From Luteimonas sp. FCS-9 (GTDB taxonomy: Bacteria; Pseudomonadota; Gammaproteobacteria; Xanthomonadales; Xanthomonadaceae): DNA of 64,000 bases. Shown here piece by piece: positions 20,541-34,505 of the stretch. Below the pieces are notes generated by a model. It searched no databases. It had not been told where the DNA came from and was given only the letters and a program-made list of their open reading frames with translations. The first letter of the stretch is position 1; every line of letters begins with the position of its first letter. The translations under genes and the position numbers were made by a program. The stretch is taken from NCBI RefSeq assembly GCF_001014645.1, contig NZ_LASZ01000006.1, positions 62,001-126,000 on the forward strand, given 5' to 3'.

Positions 20541-22404
<1,864 letters not shown>

Positions 22405-22506
22405 GACGCGCGGGGACGAGGGGGCCGGTCGCCCGACCTTAGCGCGCCCTCGCGCGCCGGGACAGTGCGCGGCCGGGACGATGCCGGGGCATCGTCCCGG
22501 TCCGGG

Positions 22507-24027
<1,521 letters not shown>

Positions 24028-24075
24028 TGCGGAAACTCCACGGCGGCGTAGACGGCCATTCTACCGCGCCGCCGT

Positions 24076-24093
24076 TGTAGGACTTTTCCTACA
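24076..24093. promoter_or_regulatory. TGTAGGA inverted repeat between divergent genes
   Basis: TGTAGGACTTTTCCTACA: perfect 7-bp arms with a 4-bp spacer, 49 bp from the M20 gene and 143 bp from the helix-hairpin-helix gene. Dyads of the TAGGA-n4-TCCTA type are typical of NarL/LuxR-class response regulators. Which regulator binds is not known from the window. Confidence 0.5.
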
Positions 24094-24235
24094 CGGAATC
24101 GGGGAGTCGGCCTGCTTCGCGACGGCGCACGGCCGGATAGGCTGTCTCCGTGGCGTTGGGGAGACTGGCAACACCGGCAGGGATGAACGATCGCCAGTCG
24201 GGAAAGGAATCCACCCAATCGCCAAGGAGTTCGCC

Positions 24236-24589
24236 ATGAAGCCGTTCAAAGCCGTCATCGCCTCCCTCGTCCTCTCGCTGCTGATGGCCGGTTCGGCATT
24301 CGCGGCCGACGGGGGCGAGAAGGTCAACGTCAATACCGCCGATGCCACGACCCTCGCCCGGGTGCTGCACAACGTCGGGCCGTCGAAGGCCGAGGCGATC
24401 GTCGCCTACCGGGACGAGAACGGCCCGTTCCGCAGTGCCGAGCAGCTGGCCATGGTCAAGGGGATCGGCCTGCGCACGGTCGAGAACAACCGCGACCGGA
24501 TCGAGCTGGGGTCGGCCACGGCCCGCCAGCAGCCGACCGCCCAGCGCGCGTCGGCGACGCCGGCCAAGGGCGCGGTCCAGCAGCGCTGA
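24236..24589 (+). CDS. ComEA-like helix-hairpin-helix DNA-binding protein
   Basis: 117 residues. Sec signal peptide (1-24, SAFAAD), then tandem helix-hairpin-helix motifs from about 28 to 88: VNVNTADATTLARVLHNVGPSKAEAIVAYRDENGPF and AMVKGIGLRTVENNRD. The tail is disordered and Gln/Ala-rich. Periplasmic DNA-binding as in ComEA, which pulls DNA through the outer membrane during natural transformation. Start is set by AAGGAG. No other competence gene is nearby. Confidence 0.85.
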   Translation: MKPFKAVIASLVLSLLMAGSAFAADGGEKVNVNTADATTLARVLHNVGPSKAEAIVAYRDENGPFRSAEQLAMVKGIGLRTVENNRDRIELGSATARQQPTAQRASATPAKGAVQQR

Positions 24590-24835
24590 GCCACCGCATC
24601 GCCAGCGCCGACGCAAGGAGCGACGGCGCGGGTCGAGGAGCAGGGAGGCTCCACAGGATCCGGCAGGATGCCGATACACGGACGTAACCGTCGCCCGCCA
24701 CGCATTGGATGCGCGGCGGGCGACCTCCTTTGGGGGGCGTCGCACTGCGCGGGGAATCGCGGCCCCTTTGGGCGCGCGGGGGAGCGTGGCCGCGCCGGCT
24801 AACGGACGTGGACCGGACGCTCTAGATTCGGGGCG
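24590..24835. other. Intergenic region with a large hairpin
   Basis: 246 bp between two same-strand genes. Contains the hairpin at 24690-24724 and, near 24821, CTAGATTCG, which may be a -10 for hutD. No ORF or RNA family recognised. Confidence 0.5.
24690..24724 (+). terminator. Strong hairpin downstream of the ComEA-like gene
   Basis: Stem GTCGCCCGCC/GGCGGGCGAC, then one A-C mismatch, then CGCAT/ATGCG closed by a TGG loop; 15 paired bases in all. Followed by CTCCTTT, so a weak U-run. Placed 100 bp after the gene; terminator or RNA-stabilising element. Confidence 0.55.
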
Positions 24836-25540
24836 ATGTCCGAACGTCACGAAGCCCGGGTCGTGCCCGCCGCTGCCGCGCATCGCGTGCGCTGGCGCAA
24901 CGGCCACGGCTGGACGCGCGAACTGGTGTGTTCGCCCGGGCCCGCATCGACGGTCGCGCCTTCTGCCGCCGACGATCCCACAGCGTCCTGGGCCTGGCGG
25001 ATCTCGATCGCGCAGATCGACCGCGATGCCCCGTTCTCGACGTTCCCCGGCATCGACCGCGAACTCGTGCTGCTGCGTGGCGACGGGCTGGACCTGCAGC
25101 TCGACGGCCGCCGCGTCGCGCTGTCGCCGCCTGACGGGCGGCATCGCTTCGCCGGCGAGTGCGACGTGGCCGCGCGCGTGCCGGCCGGCGGTGTCGAGGT
25201 GTTCAACCTGATGTGGCGGCGTGACGTGTTCGACGCGCAGCTCGGGCACCGGGCACTGGCCGGCTCCCTGGACGCGTGTGCCGATCCGGCGACGACGTGG
25301 GTCCTGCACCTGCTGTCGGGGCAGGCGCGGTTCCGCGCCGATACCGGGCTCCCGCCGCTCGCCCCGGGCGACACCGCGGTGCTGGCCGGGACACGCGGTG
25401 TTCGCCGCTACACGATCGAAGGCGACGGCGGGCTGATCGCGATCCGCCTGCGGACCCGGGCCCCGGCGGCGCCGGACCGCACGGGACGACGCGCGGACGC
25501 GTCGCCCCGTGCCGGACACGGCCCACCCGTCAGAAGTTGA
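24836..25540 (+). CDS. HutD/Ves family protein
   Basis: 234 residues, bicupin-like HutD/Ves fold. WRNGHGWTRELV at the N-terminus, WAWRISIAQIDRDAPFSTFPGIDRELVLL and DVFNLMWRRD-like (VEVFNLMWRRDVFDAQ) match the family. HutD proteins are linked to histidine degradation, Ves to cold response; their biochemical role is unclear. No hut genes are nearby. The C-terminal ~25 residues overlap nothing, but the last 11 bp overlap the 3' end of the convergent TonB receptor gene. Confidence 0.85.
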   Translation: MSERHEARVVPAAAAHRVRWRNGHGWTRELVCSPGPASTVAPSAADDPTASWAWRISIAQIDRDAPFSTFPGIDRELVLLRGDGLDLQLDGRRVALSPPDGRHRFAGECDVAARVPAGGVEVFNLMWRRDVFDAQLGHRALAGSLDACADPATTWVLHLLSGQARFRADTGLPPLAPGDTAVLAGTRGVRRYTIEGDGGLIAIRLRTRAPAAPDRTGRRADASPRAGHGPPVRS

Positions 25541-27974
25541 CGTTGACGCTCAACCAGACGCTCCGCGCCTTGTCCTTGTTGTTGTAGTCGTCCTGCGCCG
25601 ACAGCGTGTAGCTGCCGTTGTCCTCGATGAAGCTGTACTGGTAGGACGTGAAGTCGCGATCGAGCAGGTTGTTGATGCGGGCGTTGACGGTGAACGTCTC
25701 GTTGAAGCGGTAGGACGCGCCGAGGTGGAGCACCTCGTAGTCCTTCCAGTACAGCTCCTGCTCGAACACCGTGTCGAAGCCGCGATAGCGCTTGGAGCGC
25801 GCCTCGGCAGTCAGGAACAGCGTGAACGCCTCGGTCGCGCGCCAGTCCAGCGTGGCGTTGGCCATGTGCCGGGCGCTGTTGCCCAGCGGCCGGCCGGCGT
25901 TGCTGCCGCTCTTCTGCTCGCTGTCGGTGTAGGTGTAGTTGGCGCGGAAGCCGATGGCGTCGCTGATCCGCCAGCGGCCCGCGACCTCCGCGCCCTGCAC
26001 GACGACTTCGTCGATGTTGACCGTCCGGTTCGAGTTCGAGTAGCCCAGGTCCGCGTAGTCGCCGGTGCTCGAGCAGGCGATCGTCAGCGTGGGGCCGCAG
26101 GCCTCCGAGCCGATCTTGTCGTCGAACTTGTTGTGGAAGATCGTGGCGTTGAAGCCGTGGCCGTCGGGGTGCTGCCAGTAGGCCGCCAGCTCGGTGCTGG
26201 TGCTGGTCTCGGGCTGCAGGTCGGGATTGCCGAACATCGGCGACACGCCCTGGCCGCCGAAGCCGGTGATGCCGTCGTAGAGCTGGGTGGTCTTGGGGGT
26301 CTTGAAGCCGGTGCTCACGCCGCCCTTGACCGTCCACTGCTCGCTCAGGGTCCACACGCCGTACAGGCGTGGGCTGACGTGGCTGCCGAAGACCTTGTGG
26401 TCGTCGTAGCGCAGGCCGGCGGTCACCGATACCGGCTCGGCGACGGTCCAGGTGTCCTCGGCGAACAGCGAATACATGTCGTGTTCCTGCTTGGCGCCCG
26501 GGGTGCCGCGTTCCATGCCGAACACGCCGTCGACCAGTTCGCCCTGGATGACCTGCGCGCCGACGACCGCCACGTGCTCGCCGTGCCACTGGAACGGCAG
26601 GTCGAGCTTGGCGTCGAGCGTGTACTGGTTGCTCTCGAGCGTGCGGTCGGGGCGGGGCAGGTAGGCCAGCAACTGCGCGTACTCGGCCGGTGCGAGGTTG
26701 GCCTCCATGACCGCGAGCTTCTGCGCCTCGGAGAGGTTGTTCCAGCCGGTGCCGCTGTAGCCGGTGCCGCCCGCCGAGTTCGGGCAGTAGCCGGCGGCGT
26801 TGACCGTGCCGCCCAGGCTGCCGCAGGCCGCGTTCCATAGCGATTGCAGGTTCTGGCGCTCGGCCACGGTGTAGGGCAGCGTGCGGCCCTCGTTGCGGGT
26901 CTCGACATAGCCCAGCGACACGAAGCTGTTGCCGAACGACCAGCGGCCCTCGTGCGAGATCGACCAGTTGTCGCGGGTGAACTCCTGGCTGGGGCGATAG
27001 CCGGCGCGCGGCTCGATGCGGCCGCTGTTGCCGATACGCAGCATCGCGCCGTAGTCGTCGACGGTGCCGACCGGGTACTCCTCGACCCCATCGTCGTTGA
27101 TCCGGGTGCTGTTGTCGTACGCCTGGCGCGAGGCGTCGATGTCGAGGGTGACGGTCTGCGCCTCGGTCGGCGTCCAGCTCAGCGTGATGCCGGCCGCCTT
27201 GTTGGTGTTGTCCACGGTCTTGCCGCCGCCGCCGAAGCCCAGCGCGCGGGTGTGGACCTCGCCCGCCGGATCGGTGACCGGCGCGTACACCGGGTTGGAC
27301 GCGTCGCGCTCGTACCAGCTCGCGCGCGCGCTCAGGTTGAGCTTGCCGGGCACCAGCGGTCCGGTGATGAAGAGGTCGGCGGTGGTGTCGTCGCCGAACT
27401 GGTCGTCGGTCTCGAAGGTGCGGCCGAGCGTGAGCGAGCCGGCCCAGCTGTCGAGTTCGCGCTTGGTGATGATGTTGATGACGCCGCCCATCGCATCGGC
27501 GCCGTAGAGCGTGGACATCGGACCGCGGATGACCTCGATGCGTTCGATCGCGTCCAGCGGCGGGATGTGGTTGAACTGGTTGCCGACGAAGTTGTTCGGG
27601 TAGATGTCGCCGTGGTTGTTCTGGCGCCTGCCGTTGATCAGGATCAGCGTGTAGTCCGAGCCCATGCCGCGCATCGAGATCGTGCCCTGGCCGGTCTTGT
27701 CGCGGGTCTCGCCGATGTCGATGCCCTCGATGTCGCGGACCGCATCGAGCAGCGTCATGTAGGGACGATGGGTGAGGTCTTCCTGCGTGATCACGCTGAT
27801 GCTGGCCGGCGCGTCGGTGATCTTCTGCTCGAAGCCGGCGGCGGTGACGACGATGGTGTCGAAATTGCGTGCCTCGTCCTGGGGCAGGGCGGTGTCGGCG
27901 AGCGCGGGTGCGGAGAGCAGGGCGAGCAGGCTCGCGGCCAGCGCACGGCGGCGCGGGGCGGTCGAACGGGTCAT
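25530..27974 (-). CDS. TonB-dependent siderophore receptor (FepA/CirA-like)
   Basis: 814 residues. Signal peptide 1-25 (ALAD), TonB box FDTIVVTAAGFEQ, plug motifs LDAVRDIEGIDIG, ISMRGMGSDYTLILINGRRQN and IEVIRGPMSTLYGADAMGGVINIITK, then a large barrel ending in SVWLSVNVNF with terminal Phe. The plug and length suggest a catecholate or colicin I-type receptor, such as FepA/CirA/BfnH. An upstream small gene and a Fur box (28589) suggest iron regulation. The last 11 bp overlap the convergent hutD end. True ligand unknown. Confidence 0.9.
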   Translation of the reverse strand: MTRSTAPRRRALAASLLALLSAPALADTALPQDEARNFDTIVVTAAGFEQKITDAPASISVITQEDLTHRPYMTLLDAVRDIEGIDIGETRDKTGQGTISMRGMGSDYTLILINGRRQNNHGDIYPNNFVGNQFNHIPPLDAIERIEVIRGPMSTLYGADAMGGVINIITKRELDSWAGSLTLGRTFETDDQFGDDTTADLFITGPLVPGKLNLSARASWYERDASNPVYAPVTDPAGEVHTRALGFGGGGKTVDNTNKAAGITLSWTPTEAQTVTLDIDASRQAYDNSTRINDDGVEEYPVGTVDDYGAMLRIGNSGRIEPRAGYRPSQEFTRDNWSISHEGRWSFGNSFVSLGYVETRNEGRTLPYTVAERQNLQSLWNAACGSLGGTVNAAGYCPNSAGGTGYSGTGWNNLSEAQKLAVMEANLAPAEYAQLLAYLPRPDRTLESNQYTLDAKLDLPFQWHGEHVAVVGAQVIQGELVDGVFGMERGTPGAKQEHDMYSLFAEDTWTVAEPVSVTAGLRYDDHKVFGSHVSPRLYGVWTLSEQWTVKGGVSTGFKTPKTTQLYDGITGFGGQGVSPMFGNPDLQPETSTSTELAAYWQHPDGHGFNATIFHNKFDDKIGSEACGPTLTIACSSTGDYADLGYSNSNRTVNIDEVVVQGAEVAGRWRISDAIGFRANYTYTDSEQKSGSNAGRPLGNSARHMANATLDWRATEAFTLFLTAEARSKRYRGFDTVFEQELYWKDYEVLHLGASYRFNETFTVNARINNLLDRDFTSYQYSFIEDNGSYTLSAQDDYNNKDKARSVWLSVNVNF

Positions 27975-28132
27975 GGCATGTCCTTGTCGGTGGAAACGAA
28001 GAGCGCCGCGCACGCGGCATGACGCGCCGCGGGCGGCGGCGTCGAAACTCGGAAATGGGAGCGGGGGCGACGCGGGCGGTGCGCGCGTTGTCGCTGTCGC
28101 GCCGCGGGCGCGCGGCGCGGAACGTCGGGGCT

Positions 28133-28549
28133 TCAGGCGAGCGGAGGCGCCTGGCCCGGCGGCAGCGTCAGGTCCGGCCGGAGCGCGTGCGGCGTGGCCG
28201 CTGCGTCGAGGGGCGGGCGATGGCCGGGCGCCGGCGCCGCATCGGCACGTGGCGCCAGTCGCACCGACGCGACGGCCCATGCCTGCGGCCGGTCGGGATC
28301 GGGCGCGGGCAGGCGGGGCGGGGCATAGGCGTGCAGCGGGAGCGGGCGGCGGAATTTCGCCTCCACCGGCTGCAGGTGGTCGTACGGCGCGTCATGCGGC
28401 GCGGCGAGGCCGGCCGCGATCGTGTCGTCGGTCGCGGGGCCGTCAGCGCGGGGCGCGACGCCTAGCACGAGCGCCAACGACAGCAGCGCGACGAGTGCGA
28501 GCTCGATGCCGCCCGATACCGTCCATTGCGATGTGCGCCGCGTCTGCAC
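28133..28549 (-). CDS. Small unknown membrane-anchored protein upstream of the TonB receptor
   Basis: 138 residues, no family recognised. Starts with GTG (MQTRRTSQWTVSG), then one hydrophobic segment (about 14-32: GIELALVALLSLALVLGVAP), then a Pro/Ala-rich extracytoplasmic tail. Topology resembles a TonB-like or anchor protein with a Pro-rich periplasmic linker, but no TonB C-terminal domain is seen. It lies between a Fur box and the receptor gene (158 bp gap) on the same strand, so iron-regulated co-expression is likely. Start codon is weakly supported because no strong ribosome site precedes it. Confidence 0.6.
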   Translation of the reverse strand: MQTRRTSQWTVSGGIELALVALLSLALVLGVAPRADGPATDDTIAAGLAAPHDAPYDHLQPVEAKFRRPLPLHAYAPPRLPAPDPDRPQAWAVASVRLAPRADAAPAPGHRPPLDAAATPHALRPDLTLPPGQAPPLA

Positions 28550-28588
28550 GATCCGGGTGCGCCGAGGAAAGCTGACCCGGAATTATAT

Positions 28589-28603
28589 GAGAATGATTTT
28601 CAT
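28589..28603. promoter_or_regulatory. Fur box for the TonB receptor unit
   Basis: GAGAATGATTTTCAT core within TATGAGAATGATTTTCATA; TGAGAAT-G-ATTTTCA matches the 7-1-7 Fur consensus at 12 of 14 positions. Lies about 40 bp upstream of the GTG start of the 138-residue gene, in a short AT-rich pocket. Confidence 0.85.
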
Positions 28604-28687
28604 AAACAAGACTGAACGCAAGTCATTCGCATGCGTGCCATGCACGCGACCGTGGCGACGGCGGATCGCGTCCTGTGAGCGAAGGTG

Positions 28688-29023
28688 TCAGTCCCGGTCG
28701 TCGCGGGTCCAGACCCCGCCGTGCTCGATCTTCGTCGGGAACTTCGCGACCGGCTCGTAGGCCGGCGCGCACAGTGCGCGGCCGTCGCGGACGTCGAACT
28801 TCGCGCCGTGCAGCACGCACTCGATCGTCGCCTCGCCCGGGTCGAAGTCGCCGCCGCCCGACAGCGCGAAGTCCTCGTGCGTGCACTGGTCCTCGAGCGC
28901 GTACAGGTCGCCGTCGAGGTTGAACACCACGATCGGCACGCCGGTGACCTCGTCGAACGTCGTGCGCATCTCGCCGGGCAGCAGTTCGGCGGTCGCGCAG
29001 ACGAAGGTCCAGGTCGCGCTCAC
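28688..29023 (-). CDS. Rieske-type [2Fe-2S] protein of the suf operon
   Basis: 111 residues. Two Rieske cluster motifs: CTHEDFALSGG (C-x-H) and CVLHGAKFD (C-x-x-H), in a short stand-alone ferredoxin-like fold similar to non-heme dioxygenase ferredoxin subunits. GTG start overlaps the GNAT stop (GTGA), the last gene of the suf operon. Cytoplasmic, one-electron carrier; probable role in or client of Fe-S assembly. Stop is 85 bp before the Fur box of the next unit. Confidence 0.9.
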   Translation of the reverse strand: MSATWTFVCATAELLPGEMRTTFDEVTGVPIVVFNLDGDLYALEDQCTHEDFALSGGGDFDPGEATIECVLHGAKFDVRDGRALCAPAYEPVAKFPTKIEHGGVWTRDDRD

Positions 29024-29562
29024 CGCCGGCCTCCGAAGGTCTTCTCCAGCACCTCGAAACGCAGGTCGTCGCGCAGCGGAATGCCGAAGCGCAGGTCGCC
29101 GTAGGGGAACGGCTTGTGCCGGCCGGTCCGGCGGTAGCCGCGGCGCTCGTACCATGCGATCAGCGCCTCGCGCAGGTCGATGACGGTCATGCGCATGCCG
29201 GGCAGGCGCCATTCTTCGCGCGCGATGCGCTCGCACTCGGCGAGGAGCGCATCGCCGGTGCCGCGGCCCTGCAGGCGCGGATCGACGGCGAACATGCCGA
29301 AATAGCCGTGGCCGTCCTCGATCGCGACGTGCGCGCAGGCCAGCGGCGCGCCGTCCGCCCCGTCGACGACGACCACGCGGCTGCCGGGCCGTGCGATGTC
29401 GGCGTGCAGCACCTCGGGGTCGATCCTGGCCCCGTCGAGCAGGTCGGCCTCGGTGGTCCAGCCGGCGCGGCTGGCGTCGCCGCGGTAGGCGGAGGTCACC
29501 AGCGCCACGAGCGCGGGCACGTCGTCGGCGGTGGCGGGGCGGAAGGCGGGGGAGGCGGGCAT
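29020..29562 (-). CDS. GNAT family N-acetyltransferase
   Basis: 180 residues. GNAT fold with the acetyl-CoA site V-D-P-R-L-Q-G-R-G-T-G-D (Q/RxxGxG/A) at about residues 93-104, preceded by FGMFAVDP, and ending in IAWYERRGYRRTGRHK. Transfers an acetyl group to an amine; substrate unknown. It sits between sufS (81 bp gap) and the Rieske gene (overlapping). Its conserved place inside a Fe-S operon suggests a link, but no mechanism is known to me. Confidence 0.88.
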   Translation of the reverse strand: MPASPAFRPATADDVPALVALVTSAYRGDASRAGWTTEADLLDGARIDPEVLHADIARPGSRVVVVDGADGAPLACAHVAIEDGHGYFGMFAVDPRLQGRGTGDALLAECERIAREEWRLPGMRMTVIDLREALIAWYERRGYRRTGRHKPFPYGDLRFGIPLRDDLRFEVLEKTFGGRR

Positions 29563-29643
29563 CGTGACGAGGCTGGCGGGAAGAGGCGGGCATTATGGCC
29601 GGCGGCGCGCGGGGCGCCGGTCGGGGCAGCGCGTGGTGGCGCG

Positions 29644-30924
29644 TCAGCCCAGCAGCCGGCGGACCTTGCGCAGCGCGGCGACGAACGCGTCGATCTCGGC
29701 GTGGGTGTTGTAGAACGCGGGCGAGGCGCGGCAGGTCGCGGCGACGCCGTAGAACTGCAGCAGCGGGTGCGCGCAGTGCTGGCCGGAACGCACGGCCACG
29801 CCCTCCAGGTCGAGCAGCGTCGCCAGGTCGTGGGCGTGGGCGCCCTCGACCAGGAACGACACCACTGCCGCCTTGTCCGGCGCCGCACCGAGGATGCGCA
29901 CGCCCTCGACCTCGTCGAGCGCCTGGGTCAGGTGCGCGAGCAGCGTGGCCTCGCGCCGTTCGACGTGATCCATGCCCAGACGCTCGAGGTAGTCGACCGC
30001 CGCGCCCAGGCCTGCGAAACCGGCGATGTTGGGCGTGCCGGCCTCGAAGCGGTGCGGCGGGTCGTTGTAGACCGTGCCGCCGAAGGCGACCTCCTTGATC
30101 ATCTCGCCGCCGCCCAGGAACGGCGGCATCGCCTCGAGGTGCTCGCGGCGCGCCCACAGCGCACCGGTGCCGGTGGGGCCGCACATCTTGTGGCCGGTGA
30201 ACGCGTAGAAGTCGCAGCCGATCGCCGCGACGTCGACCCGGCGGTGCGGTACCGCCTGCGAGCCGTCGACGACGGTCGCGATGCCGTGCCGGCGCGCCTC
30301 GCGGCAGATCTCGCGCACCGGGTTGACCGTGCCGAGCACGTTGGAGACGTGGGTGAGCGCGAGCAGCTTCACCTCCGGGGTCATCGCGCGGCGCAGCGCG
30401 TCGAGGTCGAGCGTGCCGTCCTCGCGGATCTCCGCGACGCGGACCGTCGCGCCGGTGCGCTCGGCGACGATCTGCCACGGCACGATGTTGGCGTGGTGCT
30501 CCATGCGCGAGACCAGGATCGTGTCGCCGGCCTTCAGCCGCGGCAGCGCCCAGGAGTACGCCACCAGATTGATCGCGAACGTCGTGCCGCTGCACAGCAC
30601 CAGCTCGTCGGCACGCACGTTGAGGAACCGTGCCAGCTTGCGTCGCGCGCCCTCGTAGGCCTCGGTGGCCTCGGTGCCGAGCTGGTGCACGGCCCGGCTG
30701 ACGTTGGCGTTGTGGCGGCGGAAGTGGCCGTCGACCGCCTCGATCACGCAGGCCGGCTTCTGGCCGGTGTTGGCGTTGTCGAAGTAGATCAGCGGTTTGC
30801 CGTGGACCTCGCGCAGCAGCAGCGGGAAGTCGGCGCGCACGGCCGCCCAGTCGACGTCGCCGTTGTGCCCGGCGGGCGCGCTGGGGCCGTCGAACGGCGG
30901 CTCGAGAGGCGGCAGCGCGCTCAT
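29644..30924 (-). CDS. sufS: Cysteine desulfurase SufS
   Basis: 426 residues, group II cysteine desulfurase. Pyridoxal phosphate-binding Lys246 in FTGHKMCGPTGTG and persulfide-forming Cys384 in VRSGQHCAHPLL. Provides sulfur for SufBCD from cysteine, making alanine. ATG overlaps the sufD stop by 4 nt (ATGA). No sufE or sufU gene is in the operon, so the sulfur acceptor must be elsewhere. A 20-residue N-terminal extension precedes the conserved VRADFPLLLREVHGKPLIYFDNA region. Confidence 0.97.
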   Translation of the reverse strand: MSALPPLEPPFDGPSAPAGHNGDVDWAAVRADFPLLLREVHGKPLIYFDNANTGQKPACVIEAVDGHFRRHNANVSRAVHQLGTEATEAYEGARRKLARFLNVRADELVLCSGTTFAINLVAYSWALPRLKAGDTILVSRMEHHANIVPWQIVAERTGATVRVAEIREDGTLDLDALRRAMTPEVKLLALTHVSNVLGTVNPVREICREARRHGIATVVDGSQAVPHRRVDVAAIGCDFYAFTGHKMCGPTGTGALWARREHLEAMPPFLGGGEMIKEVAFGGTVYNDPPHRFEAGTPNIAGFAGLGAAVDYLERLGMDHVERREATLLAHLTQALDEVEGVRILGAAPDKAAVVSFLVEGAHAHDLATLLDLEGVAVRSGQHCAHPLLQFYGVAATCRASPAFYNTHAEIDAFVAALRKVRRLLG

Positions 30925-32155
30925 GCGCGCACGAGCGCGGCGAGCGCGCGGTCGAGTTCGGTCTCCGCCAGCGCACGCAGCGTGTCGTCGGCGATCGCCG
31001 ACAGCGGTTCGCGCACGAAGGCGGCGGTCAGCAGGCGCTGCGCATCGGCTGCGGGCAGGCCGCGCGAGCGCAGGTAGAACAGCGCGCCGGGATCGAGCTG
31101 GCCGACCGTCGCGCCGTGCGCGGCCTGGACCTCGTCGGCGTGGATGACCAGCACCGGCTGGGTGTCGATCTCGGCGGTCGCCGACAGCAGCAGGTTCTTG
31201 TTCGACAGCCGTGCGTCGGTGCCGTCGGCGCCCGCGTCGATGGTGATGCCGCCGTGGAAGACCACCCGGCCGCGGCCGTCGCCGATCCCGCGCCACAGCA
31301 GTTGGCAGGCGGTGTCGCGGGCGACGTGGCGGATGCCCAGGCGCGTGTCCAGGTGGCCGCGGCCGCCGGCCAGCAGCACGCCGTTGGCGGTCAGGCGGGC
31401 GCCCGGGCCGACCAGGCGCACGTCGAGCTCGTGGCGCGACAGCGCCGCGCCGGCCTCGACGTCGACGCGGTCGTAGACGGCACCGGCCTGCAACTCGGCG
31501 TCGGTGCGCAGGAACGCGGTCGCGCCGGCCTCGCGGCGCTGCAGCCGCAGGTGGCGCAGGTGCGCGCCGTCGGCCAGACGCAGCGAGCACACGCCATTGT
31601 CGAGATGGCGGTGGGCGCCGGCATCGAGATGGTGTTCGACGACGGTCAGCTGCGCACCCGCGCTGAGCGCGACGTGGTGGCGCAGGTGCCAGGCCTGGTC
31701 GGCGTCGGCCGGCGCGCCGACGAACACCAGGTGCAGCGGCGCCGCGACGTGGACGCCGGCGTCGACCTTGATCGCCACGCCGTCGGTGGCGAGCGCGGCG
31801 TTGAGCCGCACGAACACCGCGTCGGCCCGGTCCTCGATCGCCGGCAGCGCATCGACCGCGGGGACGGCGCCGATCGACAGCCCGGCGACGCCGGGGCCGG
31901 GGTCGGACAGCGCCGGCGCGGCACGGCCGTTGACGAACACCAACCGCGGCGCCGGAATGCCGGCGACCAGCGCCGGGTCGATCGCGACGTCGCCGGGCGT
32001 GGCGAAGCTGCGGCGCTCAAGCGCGCGCAGCGAGGTGTACTTCCACGATTCGCTGCGCGGGCCGGGCAGGCCGCCCGCCAGCGCGGCGTCGAGCGCAGGG
32101 CGGCGCGCGGCGTCGCCGTCGAAGCCCGCGGCGAGGGAGTCGAGCAGGGCGCTCA

Positions 32156-32156
<1 letters not shown>
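30921..32156 (-). CDS. sufD: Fe-S cluster assembly protein SufD
   Basis: 411 residues. Beta-helix scaffold paralogue of SufB; forms SufBC2D. N-terminal helical part (about 1-90, with PGPRSESWKYTSLRAL), then beta-helix, and the C-terminal motif HADEVQAAHGATVGQLDPGALFYLRSRGL typical of SufD (HADEVQCSHGAT-like; the conserved Cys is Ala here, as seen in some relatives). TGATG overlap with sufC and ATGA overlap with sufS indicate translational coupling. Confidence 0.95.
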
Positions 32157-32920
<764 letters not shown>

Positions 32921-33015
32921 GGGATTCGGGATTGGGATTGGGGATTCGATAGAGCGGGATCCGGGCCGGGACCCGGGCGCTTGCGCGAATCCCGAATCTC
33001 CGATCCCCAATCCCG
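32921..33015. repeat. GGGATT-rich palindromic repeat between sufB and sufC
   Basis: Left arm built from GGGATTCGGGATTGGGATTGGG-type units (32921-32949), right arm from CGAATCCCGAATCTCCGATCCCCAATCCC-type units (32985-33015), in inverse orientation around a GC-rich centre (GGATCCGGGCCGGGACCCGG). Similar GGGATTCGGGATTGGG intergenic repeats are common in Xanthomonadaceae. It would form a long hairpin in the suf mRNA. Confidence 0.75.
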
Positions 33016-33022
33016 GGAAGGC

Positions 33023-34486
<1,464 letters not shown>

Positions 34487-34505
34487 GGGGGCGGCTGCCT
34501 ACTGT

